Program-made: the position numbers and the translations under genes
Part shown: positions 1-6,371 of the stretch, piece after piece
How positions within the stretch are numbered: the stretch's first letter is position 1
Layout: the number at the start of each line of letters is the position of its first letter
NCBI GenBank assembly: GCA_029718625.1
Contig: CM056380.1
Location: 19,595,923-19,659,922, forward strand
DNA from: Synaphobranchus kaupii
Taxonomy: Eukaryota; Chordata; Actinopteri; Anguilliformes; Synaphobranchidae
DNA length: 64,000 nucleotides
Direction of reading: 5' to 3'
The notes under the pieces: model-generated
Database searches by the model: none
What the model saw: the letters and a program-made list of their open reading frames with translations, nothing else
Told to the model about the DNA's origin: nothing

Positions 1-195
1 TGTTCGCCGAGGTAAAAGGTGGAAACTATCACTGTATTATTCACAATGATGATAATTAAACGTATCCTAATTATGCAGTCGATAATATGCACTCTCGTAA
101 TTGTGCTCCTTTGACCGCGTTGATAAACAGAATTAAGCGGAACCGGCGTTTGAAATTTAGAAACAATTTAACCCGGGTCAGCTCATTTCACCTTT
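1..195. other. Left-edge spacer before first 5S fragment
   Basis: This is the tail of the spacer that follows a 5S gene lying outside the window, matching 1592-1786 of the next unit. It ends in the conserved ~120-bp block found upstream of every 5S copy, including the TATA-like AATTTAA. No gene is seen. Confidence 0.9.
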
Positions 196-232
196 GCTCA
201 CGGCCATCCCACACTGAAAAGGCCCGAACCCG
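196..232 (+). pseudogene. Truncated 5S rRNA, 5' 37 nt (left partial unit)
   Basis: It matches 5S nt 1-37 with three changes (A13C, T26G, T35C). It has the normal 5S upstream block but stops before box A and box C, so it cannot bind TFIIIA or make 5S. The rest of the gene is replaced by the 700-bp block. Confidence 0.88.
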
Positions 233-257
233 AGCTGTATTGTGATAGCGCATTTTC

Positions 258-395
258 AAAACTCAAGTGTCATCGATTGCAGTGCGCATTAGGTGTAAAC
301 GACAATTCGGCAGCTCAGAGCACCTGTCCTCAAGCGATCCGCTAGCCTCAGCCTTTCAGTAGCTTGGATGACAGGCTCACGCCACCGCGCCCAGC
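258..395 (-). ncRNA. SRP Alu-domain-like RNA (left partial unit)
   Basis: First copy in the window of the minus-strand 7SL-like element, described in full at 1849-1986. It has the same sequence, with its CRE at 440-447. Confidence 0.7.
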
Positions 396-518
396 GAAAG
401 CCGAATGGCATTTTATTGCTTTTCTAGAAAGCAGTGTTGTGACGTCAAATAGGCATCAGTCTGATTCTCTGCGCAACGTTCCCTAGAGTGGTAGGCTATA
501 AATAGGCAGAGGAAACAA

Positions 519-536
519 GGTCAACAAGGTCAACAA
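519..536 (+). repeat. GGTCAACAA tandem pair (left partial unit)
   Basis: Two copies of the 9-bp motif, as against one in most units. Confidence 0.9.
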
Positions 537-1038
537 GAAAACAGCAAACATTAGGTCAATCGTTAGCCGACAGCAACGTGAAGTGAAATAAAAATAATAA
601 TAACGGGAGATTTTGCAAAAACAAAGCAGAAACTAAATAAGCCCCTCTTCAGTCTGACCGAAGCTAAACGAAAATCGAAATAAAAATAGAAAAGTAAGTA
701 AAAGCAAACCTACTTAAAATTCAAAGTTATTCTGACAGGTTCGTTAATTTAGCTAAACCAGCAGCCAATCTATGCCTATAAATGAACATTTTGTTGTTAA
801 TATGAGTTCTGTAACTTATTAAATTGAGTTTGCAGGAAAAGATAATTCTGAATAGAAACCGCTTGACGTGCCTTTACGCATGAATCCAAAAACACATAGA
901 TTTTGATTGTACCAAAGAACAAATTCAGATAAGGAAAATGACTAATTATGCAGTCGACAATATGCACTCTCGTTATTGTGCTCCTTTGACCGCGTTGATA
1001 AGCAAAATAAAGCGGAACCGGCGGTTGAAGTTTAGAAA

Positions 1039-1046
1039 TAATTTAA
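1039..1046 (+). promoter_or_regulatory. TATA-like box upstream of 5S (representative)
   Basis: TAATTTAA lies 25-32 bp before the 5S start, inside a block shared by all 5S copies and by the truncated one. Many animal 5S genes have a TATA-like element near -30 that aids TFIIIB placement. The role is inferred; the position and repetition are seen directly. Confidence 0.6.
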
Positions 1047-1070
1047 CCCGGGTCAGCTCCGGTCACCTTC

Positions 1071-1188
1071 GCTCACGGCCATACCACACTGAAAATGCCC
1101 GAACTCGTCTGATCTCGGAAGCCAAGCTGTGTAGGGCTTGGTTAGTACTTGGATGGGAGACCGCCTGGGAATACTAGGTGCTGTAAGC
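1071..1188 (+). rRNA. 5S rRNA, type A (unit 1)
   Basis: 5S ribosomal RNA, part of the large ribosomal subunit and made by Pol III. The ends GCTCACGGC and GCTGTAAGC pair as helix I, with a C4-A115 mismatch. ACACTG (16-21) pairs with CAGTGT (57-62) as helix II. The internal control region is clear: box A at 50-64, intermediate element near 67-72, and box C TGGATGGGAGACCGCCTG at 80-97, matching animal 5S. A TATA-like TAATTTAA lies at -32 to -25. A T-run follows at once; the mature 3' end may extend 1-3 nt into it. Type A is marked by A25, T26, T40, G56 and T68. This copy has A58T, which breaks the T20-A58 pair of helix II, and a T4 rather than T5 stop run, so its activity is less certain. Confidence 0.95.
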
Positions 1189-1431
1189 ATTTTAAAAAGT
1201 TTTGTTTTCCGTTTTCGCACGCGATGGGGCTGTTCGCCGAGGTAAAAGGTGGAAACTATCACTGTATTATTCACAATGATGAAAATTAAACGTCTTCGTA
1301 TCCTAATTATGCAGTGGACAATATTCACTCTCGTAATTTTGCTCCTTTGACCGCGTTGATAAGCAAAATTAAACGGAACCGGCGGTTGACGTTTAGAAAC
1401 AATTTAACCCGGGTCAGCTCAGAGCAACTTC
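1189..1431. other. Spacer between type A and type B 5S (representative)
   Basis: This 243-bp spacer starts with the stop T-run and more T-rich runs and holds a GC-rich CGCACGCGATGGGGCTG stretch. It ends in the ~120-bp block shared upstream of all 5S copies. It differs from the B-to-fragment spacer by an extra 6 bp (CTTCGT) and GTGGACAATATTC in place of GTCGATAATATGC. No gene is seen. Confidence 0.85.
1190..1193 (+). terminator. Pol III stop T-run after 5S (representative, short form)
   Basis: The usual copy has AT5 directly after the 5S end. This one (also units 6 and 11, type A) has T4. Further TTTT runs follow within about 25 bp and could act as back-up stops. Confidence 0.7.
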
Positions 1432-1549
1432 GCTCACGGCCATACCACACTGAAAGAGCCCGAACTCGTCCGATCTCGGAAGCCAAACAGTGTAGGGCCT
1501 GGTTAGTACTTGGATGGAAGACCGCCTGGGAATACTAGGTGCTGTAAGC
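1432..1549 (+). rRNA. 5S rRNA, type B (unit 1)
   Basis: Second 5S rRNA gene of the long unit, 243 bp after type A and on the same strand. It differs from type A at five positions: A25G, T26A, T40C, G56A (inside box A) and T68C. The helices, the TATA-like box at -31 and the stop T-run are as in type A. T40C and T68C bring it closer to common animal 5S (CGTCCGAT, GGGCCTGG), while A56 departs from the usual AAGCAG. This copy also has G87A in box C (position 1518), and a G instead of A right after the gene; both are shared with unit 11. Confidence 0.95.
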
Positions 1550-1786
1550 GTTTTTAAAAGTTTTGTTTTCCGTTTTCGCACGCGATGGGGCTGTTCGCCG
1601 AGGTAAAAGGTGGAAACTATCACTGTATTATTCACAATGATGATAATTAAACGTATCCTAATTATGCAGTCGATAATATGCACTCTCGTAATTGTGCTCC
1701 TTTGACCGCGTTGATAAACAGAATTAAGCGGAACCGGCGTTTGAAATTTAGAAACAATTTAACCCGGGTCAGCTCATTTCACCTTT
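1550..1786. other. Spacer between type B 5S and the truncated 5S (representative)
   Basis: This 237-bp spacer is closely similar to the A-B spacer. It holds the stop T-run, the GC-rich stretch and the conserved 5S upstream block with AATTTAA. No gene is seen. Confidence 0.85.
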
Positions 1787-1823
1787 GCTCACGGCCATCC
1801 CACACTGAAAAGGCCCGAACCCG
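1787..1823 (+). pseudogene. Truncated 5S rRNA, 5' 37 nt (unit 1)
   Basis: The start GCTCACGGCCATCCCACACT and the following CCCGAAC match 5S nt 1-37, with A13C, T26G and T35C. Similarity ends at 1823. The gene's remaining 81 nt and about 114 bp of 3' spacer are replaced by unrelated sequence until 2523, where 5S upstream sequence resumes. All control elements are lost. Every unit carries this break, so it predates the spread of the array. Confidence 0.9.
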
Positions 1824-1848
1824 AGCTGTATTGTGATAGCGCATTTTC

Positions 1849-1986
1849 AAAACTCAAGTGTCATCGATTGCAGTGCGCATTAGGTGTAAACGACAATTCG
1901 GCAGCTCAGAGCACCTGTCCTCAAGCGATCCGCTAGCCTCAGCCTTTCAGTAGCTTGGATGACAGGCTCACGCCACCGCGCCCAGC
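1849..1986 (-). ncRNA. SRP (7SL) Alu-domain-like RNA gene (unit 1)
   Basis: Read on the minus strand from 1986, the first ~50 nt follow the 5' Alu domain of animal SRP RNA: GGGCGCGGTGGCG (helix 3 loop), UGUCA at nt 23-27 (fits UGUNR, the SRP9/14 contact in known SRP RNAs), an AGCU/GGCU hairpin at 32-46, then GGCTGAGG and GGATCGCTTGAG. Nt 107-121 (AATGCGCACTGCAATC) resemble the 3' Alu strand; AUCG (58-61) and UUG can pair with CGAU and CAA (118-124) as helix 5. Only about 25 nt join the two strands, so the S domain is absent. It ends in TTTT (nt 135-138). A good Pol III B box is lacking, as in 7SL genes. It should bind SRP9/14 but not recognise signal peptides. It could instead be a homogenised 7SL-derived SINE. 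Expression is unknown. Confidence 0.72.
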
Positions 1987-2012
1987 GAAAGCCGAATGGC
2001 ATTTTATTGCTT

Positions 2013-2020
2013 TTCTAGAA
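2013..2020 (-). promoter_or_regulatory. Palindromic TTCTAGAA site, 27-34 bp upstream of Alu-domain RNA
   Basis: TTC-TA-GAA is a two-unit heat-shock-element core, and it also sits where a TATA-like element would be expected for a 7SL-type gene. Minus-strand AATAAAAT (2001-2008) is a second TATA-like candidate, rather close at -15 to -22. Which one, if any, is used cannot be told from sequence. Confidence 0.35.
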
Positions 2021-2030
2021 AGCAGTGTTG

Positions 2031-2038
2031 TGACGTCA
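2031..2038 (-). promoter_or_regulatory. CRE palindrome upstream of Alu-domain RNA (representative)
   Basis: TGACGTCA, a perfect ATF/CREB site, lies 45-52 bp upstream of the RNA's inferred 5' end. Vertebrate 7SL genes carry an ATF/CREB-type site at about this distance, needed with internal elements for Pol III transcription. In every copy it starts 45 bp past the RNA's listed end coordinate. Confidence 0.65.
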
Positions 2039-2087
2039 AATAGGCATCAGTCTGATTCTCTGCGCAACGTTCCCTAGAGTGGTAGGC

Positions 2088-2095
2088 TATAAATA
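2088..2095 (+). promoter_or_regulatory. TATAAATA box, plus strand (representative)
   Basis: GGCTATAAATAGGC is a strong TATA match present in every unit, about 100 bp upstream of the Alu-domain RNA start on the opposite strand. Downstream on the plus strand is an A-rich leader-like stretch with no open frame, then the next unit's 5S. It could be a Pol II core promoter remnant, possibly from a heat-shock-type promoter given TTCTAGAA and the CRE nearby, or chance. No product is identified. Confidence 0.35.
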
Positions 2096-2109
2096 GGCAG
2101 AGGAAACAA

Positions 2110-2118
2110 GGTCAACAA
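2110..2118 (+). repeat. GGTCAACAA 9-bp motif, single-copy form
   Basis: This 9-bp motif is present once in most units and twice in tandem at 519-536, 8077-8094, 12832-12849, 16005-16022 and 25140-25157. The tandem form gives the 1591-bp period. It is probably replication slippage spread by unequal exchange. Confidence 0.8.
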
Positions 2119-2652
2119 GAAAACAGCAAACATTAGGTCAATCGTTAGCCGACAGCAACGTGAAGTGAAATAAAAATAATAATAACGGGAGATTTTGCAA
2201 AAACAAAGCAGAAACTAAATAAGCCCCTCCTCAGTCTGACCGAAGCTAAACGAAAATCGAAATAAAAATAGAAAAGTAAGTAAAAGCAAACCTACTTAAA
2301 TTTCAAAGTTATTCTGACAGGTTCGTTAATTTAGCTAAACCAGCAGCCAATCTATGCCTATAAATGAACATTTTGTTGTTAATATGAGTTCTGTAACTTA
2401 TTAAATTGAGTTTGCAGGAAAAGATAATTCTGAATAGAAACCGCTTCACGTGCCTTTACGCATGAATCCAAACACACATAGATTTTGATTGTACCAAAGA
2501 ACAAATTCAGATAAGGAAAATGACTAATTATGCAGTCGACAATATGCACTCTCGTTATTGTGCTCCTTTGACCGCGTTGATAAGCAAAATAAAGCGGAAC
2601 CGGCGGTTGAAGTGTAGAAATAATTTAACCCGGGTCAGCTCCGGTCACCTTC

Positions 2653-2770
2653 GCTCACGGCCATACCACACTGAAAATGCCCGAACTCGTCTGATCTCGG
2701 AAGCCAAGCAGTGTAGGGCTTGGTTAGTACTTGGATGGGAGACCGCCTGGGAATACTAGGTGCTGTAAGC
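2653..2770 (+). rRNA. 5S rRNA, type A (unit 2, short)
   Basis: Consensus type A with a T5 stop. Only 5S gene of a 1221-bp short unit; the type B gene and its spacer are absent. Confidence 0.95.
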
Positions 2771-3007
2771 ATTTTTAAAAGTTTTGTTTTCCGTTTTCGC
2801 ACGCGATGGGGCTGTTCGCCGAGGTAAATGGTGGAAACTATCGCTGTATTATTCACAATGATGATAATTAAACGTATCCTAATTATGCAGTCGATAATAT
2901 GCACTCTCGTAATTGTGCTCCTTTGACCGCGTTGATAAACAGAATTAAGCGGAACCGGCGTTTGAAATTTAGAAACAATTTAACCCGGGTCAGCTCATTT
3001 CACCTTT

Positions 3008-3044
3008 GCTCACGGCCATCCCACACTGAAAAGGCCCGAACCCG
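3008..3044 (+). pseudogene. Truncated 5S rRNA (unit 2)
   Basis: Same 37-nt 5' fragment; here it follows type A directly. The preceding spacer carries two changes (TAAATGG, ATCGCTG) shared only with unit 12. Confidence 0.88.
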
Positions 3045-3069
3045 AGCTGTATTGTGATAGCGCATTTTC

Positions 3070-3207
3070 AAAACTCAAGTGTCATCGATTGCAGTGCGCA
3101 TTAGGTGTAAACGACAATTCGGCAGCTCAGAGCACCTGTCCTCAAGCGATCCGCTAGCCTCAGCCTTTCAGTAGCTTGGATGACAGGCTCACGCCACCGC
3201 GCCCAGC
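3070..3207 (-). ncRNA. SRP Alu-domain-like RNA (unit 2)
   Basis: Consensus copy; CRE at 3252-3259. Confidence 0.7.
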
Positions 3208-3873
3208 GAAAGCCGAATGGCATTTTATTGCTTTTCTAGAAAGCAGTGTTGTGACGTCAAATAGGCATCAGTCTGATTCTCTGCGCAACGTTCCCTAGAG
3301 TGGTAGGCTATAAATAGGCAGAGGAAACAAGGTCAACAAGAAAACAGCAAACATTAGGTCAATCGTTAGCCGACAGCAACGTGAAGTGAAATAAAAATAA
3401 TAATAACGGGAGATTTTGCAAAAACAAAGCAGAAACTAAATAAGCCCCTCTTCAGTCTGACCGAAGCTAAACGAAAATCGAAATAAAAATAGAAAAGTAA
3501 GTAAAAGCAAACCTACTTAAAATTCAAAGTTATTCTGACAGGTTCGTTAATTTAGCTAAACCAGCAGCCAATCTATGCCTATAAATGAACATTTTGTTGT
3601 TAATATGAGTTCTGTAACTTATTAAATTGAGTTTGCAGGAAAAGATAATTCTGAATAGAAACCGCTTGACGTGCCTTTACGCATGAATCCAAAAACACAT
3701 AGATTTTGATTGTACCAAAGAACAAATTCAGATAAGGAAAATGACTAATTATGCAGTCGACAATATGCACTCTCGTTATTGTGCTCCTTTGACCGCGTTG
3801 ATAAGCAAAATAAAGCGGAACCGGCGGTTGAAGTTTAGAAATAATTTAACCCGGGTCAGCTCCGGTCACCTTC

Positions 3874-3991
3874 GCTCACGGCCATACCACACTGAAAATG
3901 CCCGAACTCGTCTGATCTCGGAAGCCAAGCAGTGTAGGGCTTGGTTAGTACTTGGATGGGAGACCGCCTGGGAATACTAGGTGCTGTAAGC
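3874..3991 (+). rRNA. 5S rRNA, type A (unit 3)
   Basis: Consensus type A, T5 stop. Confidence 0.95.
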
Positions 3992-4234
3992 ATTTTTAAA
4001 AGTTTTGTTTTCCGTTTTCGCACGCGATGGGGCTGTTCGCCGAGGTAAAAGGTGGAAACTATCACTGTATTATTCACAATGATGAAAATTAAACGTCTTC
4101 GTATCCTAATTATGCAGTGGACAATATTCACTCTCGTAATTTTGCTCCTTTGACCGCGTTGATAAGCAAAATTAAACGGAACCGGCGGTTGACGTTTAGA
4201 AACAATTTAACCCGGGTCAGCTCAGAGCAACTTC

Positions 4235-4352
4235 GCTCACGGCCATACCACACTGAAAGAGCCCGAACTCGTCCGATCTCGGAAGCCAAACAGTGTAGGG
4301 CCTGGTTAGTACTTGGATGGGAGACCGCCTGGGAATACTAGGTGCTGTAAGC
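4235..4352 (+). rRNA. 5S rRNA, type B (unit 3)
   Basis: Consensus type B with intact box C and T5 stop; a good reference copy for this type. Confidence 0.95.
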
Positions 4353-4589
4353 ATTTTTAAAAGTTTTGTTTTCCGTTTTCGCACGCGATGGGGCTGTTCG
4401 CCGAGGTAAAAGGTGGAAACTATCACTGTATTATTCACAATGATGATAATTAAACGTATCCTAATTATGCAGTCGATAATATGCACTCTCGTAATTGTGC
4501 TCCTTTGACCGCGTTGATAAACAGAATTAAGCGGAACCGGCGTTTGAAATTTAGAAACAATTTAACCCGGGTCAGCTCATTTCACCTTT

Positions 4590-4626
4590 GCTCACGGCCA
4601 TCCCACACTGAAAAGGCCCGAACCCG
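4590..4626 (+). pseudogene. Truncated 5S rRNA (unit 3)
   Basis: Consensus 37-nt fragment. Confidence 0.88.
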
Positions 4627-4651
4627 AGCTGTATTGTGATAGCGCATTTTC

Positions 4652-4789
4652 AAAACTCAAGTGTCATCGATTGCAGTGCGCATTAGGTGTAAACGACAAT
4701 TCGGCAGCTCAGAGCACCTGTCCTCAAGCGATCCGCTAGCCTCAGCCTTTCAGTAGCTTGGATGACAGGCTCACGCCACCGCGCCCAGC
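4652..4789 (-). ncRNA. SRP Alu-domain-like RNA (unit 3)
   Basis: Consensus copy; CRE at 4834-4841. Confidence 0.7.
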
Positions 4790-5455
4790 GAAAGCCGAAT
4801 GGCATTTTATTGCTTTTCTAGAAAGCAGTGTTGTGACGTCAAATAGGCATCAGTCTGATTCTCTGCGCAACGTTCCCTAGAGTGGTAGGCTATAAATAGG
4901 CAGAGGAAACAAGGTCAACAAGAAAACAGCAAACATTAGGTCAATCGTTAGCCGACAGCAACGTGAAGTGAAATAAAAATAATAATAACGGGAGATTTTG
5001 CAAAAACAAAGCAGAAACTAAATAAGCCCCTCTTCAGTCTGACCGAAGCTAAACGAAAATCGAAATAAAAATAGAAAAGTAAGTAAAAGCAAACCTACTT
5101 AAAATTCAAAGTTATTCTGACAGGTTCGTTAATTTAGCTAAACCAGCAGCCAATCTATGCCTATAAATGAACATTTTGTTGTTAATATGAGTTCTGTAAC
5201 TTATTAAATTGAGTTTGCAGGAAAAGATAATTCTGAATAGAAACCGCTTGACGTGCCTTTACGCATGAATCCAAAAACACATAGATTTTGATTGTACCAA
5301 AGAACAAATTCAGATAAGGAAAATGACTAATTATGCAGTCGACAATATGCACTCTCGTTATTGTGCTCCTTTGACCGCGTTGATAAGCAAAATAAAGCGG
5401 AACCGGCGGTTGAAGTGTAGAAATAATTTAACCCGGGTCAGCTCCGGTCACCTTC

Positions 5456-5573
5456 GCTCACGGCCATACCACACTGAAAATGCCCGAACTCGTCTGATCT
5501 CGGAAGCCAAGCAGTGTAGGGCTTGGTTAGTACTTGGATGGGAGACCGCCTGGGAATACTAGGTGCTGTAAGC
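5456..5573 (+). rRNA. 5S rRNA, type A (unit 4)
   Basis: Consensus type A. Position 5496 inside it is where the match to the 15.5-kb-distant duplicate first breaks. Confidence 0.95.
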
Positions 5574-5816
5574 ATTTTTAAAAGTTTTGTTTTCCGTTTT
5601 CGCACGCGATGGGGCTGTTCGCCGAGGTAAAAGGTGGAAACTATCACTGTATTATTCACAATGATGATAATTAAACGTCTTCGTATCCTAATTATGCAGT
5701 GGACAATATTCACTCTCGTAATTTTGCTCCTTTGACCGCGTTGATAAGCAAAATTAAACGGAACCGGCGGTTGACGTTTAGAAACAATTTAACCCGGGTC
5801 AGCTCAGAGCAACTTC

Positions 5817-5934
5817 GCTCACGGCCATACCACACTGAAAGAGCCCGAACTCGTCCGATCTCGGAAGCCAAACAGTGTAGGGCCTGGTTAGTCCTTGGAT
5901 GGGAGACCGCCTGGGAATACTAGGTGCTGTACGC
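5817..5934 (+). rRNA. 5S rRNA, type B (unit 4)
   Basis: Type B with A77C (5893) just before box C and A116C (5932), which disturbs the T3-A116 pair of helix I next to the existing C4-A115 mismatch. It may be a weaker or defective copy. Confidence 0.9.
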
Positions 5935-6171
5935 ATTTTTAAAAGTTTTGTTTTCCGTTTTCGCACGCGATGGGGCTGTTCGCCGAGGTAAAAGGTGGAA
6001 ACTATCACTGTATTATTCACAATGATGATAATTAAACGTATCCTAATTATGCAGTCGATAATATGCACTCTCGTAATTGTGCTCCTTTGACCGCGTTGAT
6101 AAACAGAATTAAGCGGAACCGGCGTTTGAAATTTAGAAACAATTTAACCCGGGTCAGCTCATTTCACCTTT

Positions 6172-6208
6172 GCTCACGGCCATCCCACACTGAAAAGGCC
6201 CGAACCCG
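6172..6208 (+). pseudogene. Truncated 5S rRNA (unit 4)
   Basis: Consensus 37-nt fragment. Confidence 0.88.
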
Positions 6209-6233
6209 AGCTGTATTGTGATAGCGCATTTTC

Positions 6234-6371
6234 AAAACTCAAGTGTCATCGATTGCAGTGCGCATTAGGTGTAAACGACAATTCGGCAGCTCAGAGCACC
6301 TGTCCTCAAGCGATCCGCTAGCCTCAGCCTTTCAGTAGCTTGGATGACAGGCTCACGCCACCGCGCCCAGC
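6234..6371 (-). ncRNA. SRP Alu-domain-like RNA (unit 4)
   Basis: Consensus copy; CRE at 6416-6423. Confidence 0.7.

Larger units (their letters stand above)
1824..2523. other. 700-bp non-5S block in the repeat (representative)
   Basis: This block separates the truncated 5S from the next unit's 5S upstream block. In order it holds the minus-strand Alu-domain-like RNA (1849-1986), its upstream region with an HSE-like site and a CRE, a plus-strand TATAAATA, a GGTCAACAA motif, and an AT-rich stretch (about 2160-2520) in which I recognise nothing. I see no terminal inverted repeats, target duplication or coding frame, so it does not look like a simple transposon. Confidence 0.75.
2039..2652. other. 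Gene-free spacer up to the next 5S (representative)
   Basis: Beyond the TATAAATA and 9-bp motifs, about 2160-2300 is A-rich (AATAAAAATAATAATAACGG). After it comes an unremarkable AT-rich stretch with a CACGTG or GACGTG site (2443-2449 here). From 2524 the 5S upstream block begins. I find no RNA gene or coding frame that I can defend. Confidence 0.8.

Noticed and set aside
938..1177. Plus-strand open frame of 79 codons repeated in most units (and the related 74-codon frame)
   Set aside because: It runs through the 5S upstream block and the 5S gene itself, ends at the 5S helix I, and reads rRNA sequence as protein. Its variants follow 5S and spacer changes with no sign of codon-level constraint.
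1053..1328. Minus-strand open frames of 89-91 codons (up to 143 near 24088-24519) over the 5S genes
   Set aside because: These are antisense shadows of 5S and its spacer. Length changes come from single indels, e.g. the 2-bp loss in unit 16.
1805..1830. A tRNA-like B box on the minus strand (CGGGTTCGGGCC) in the 5S fragment
   Set aside because: It is simply the complement of 5S nt 27-36 with the T35C change; no A box or cloverleaf fits around it.
1843..1860. CRISPR-like or other microbial repeat array
   Set aside because: The periodicity is of 1.2-1.6 kb gene-containing units with eukaryotic 5S genes, not short repeats with variable spacers.
1880..1925. Plus-strand similarity to SRP helix 5 (AGTGCGC .. 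GGTGT .. TTCGGCA)
   Set aside because: The matches are short with unequal spacing and lie on the strand opposite the clear 5' Alu domain; probably chance or a result of self-complementary helix 5.
1849..1986. Human or primate Alu contamination, since the minus strand recalls Alu
   Set aside because: It sits at the same place in all 42 units of a non-human 5S array, lacks the Alu right arm and poly-A, and differs from Alu at many sites while keeping SRP-type upstream elements.
2270..2300. Possible spliced-leader RNA: AAAAGTAAGTAAAAGC gives a good splice-donor match in an A-rich stretch, and SL RNAs are often linked to 5S
   Set aside because: No convincing Sm site (AATTTTTGG-like), no clear 3' stem-loop and no recognisable leader were found on either strand; a short donor match in AT-rich sequence is expected by chance.
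1824..2523. The 700-bp block as a DNA transposon or LTR element
   Set aside because: No terminal inverted repeats, direct terminal repeats, target duplication or transposase/polymerase frame were seen.
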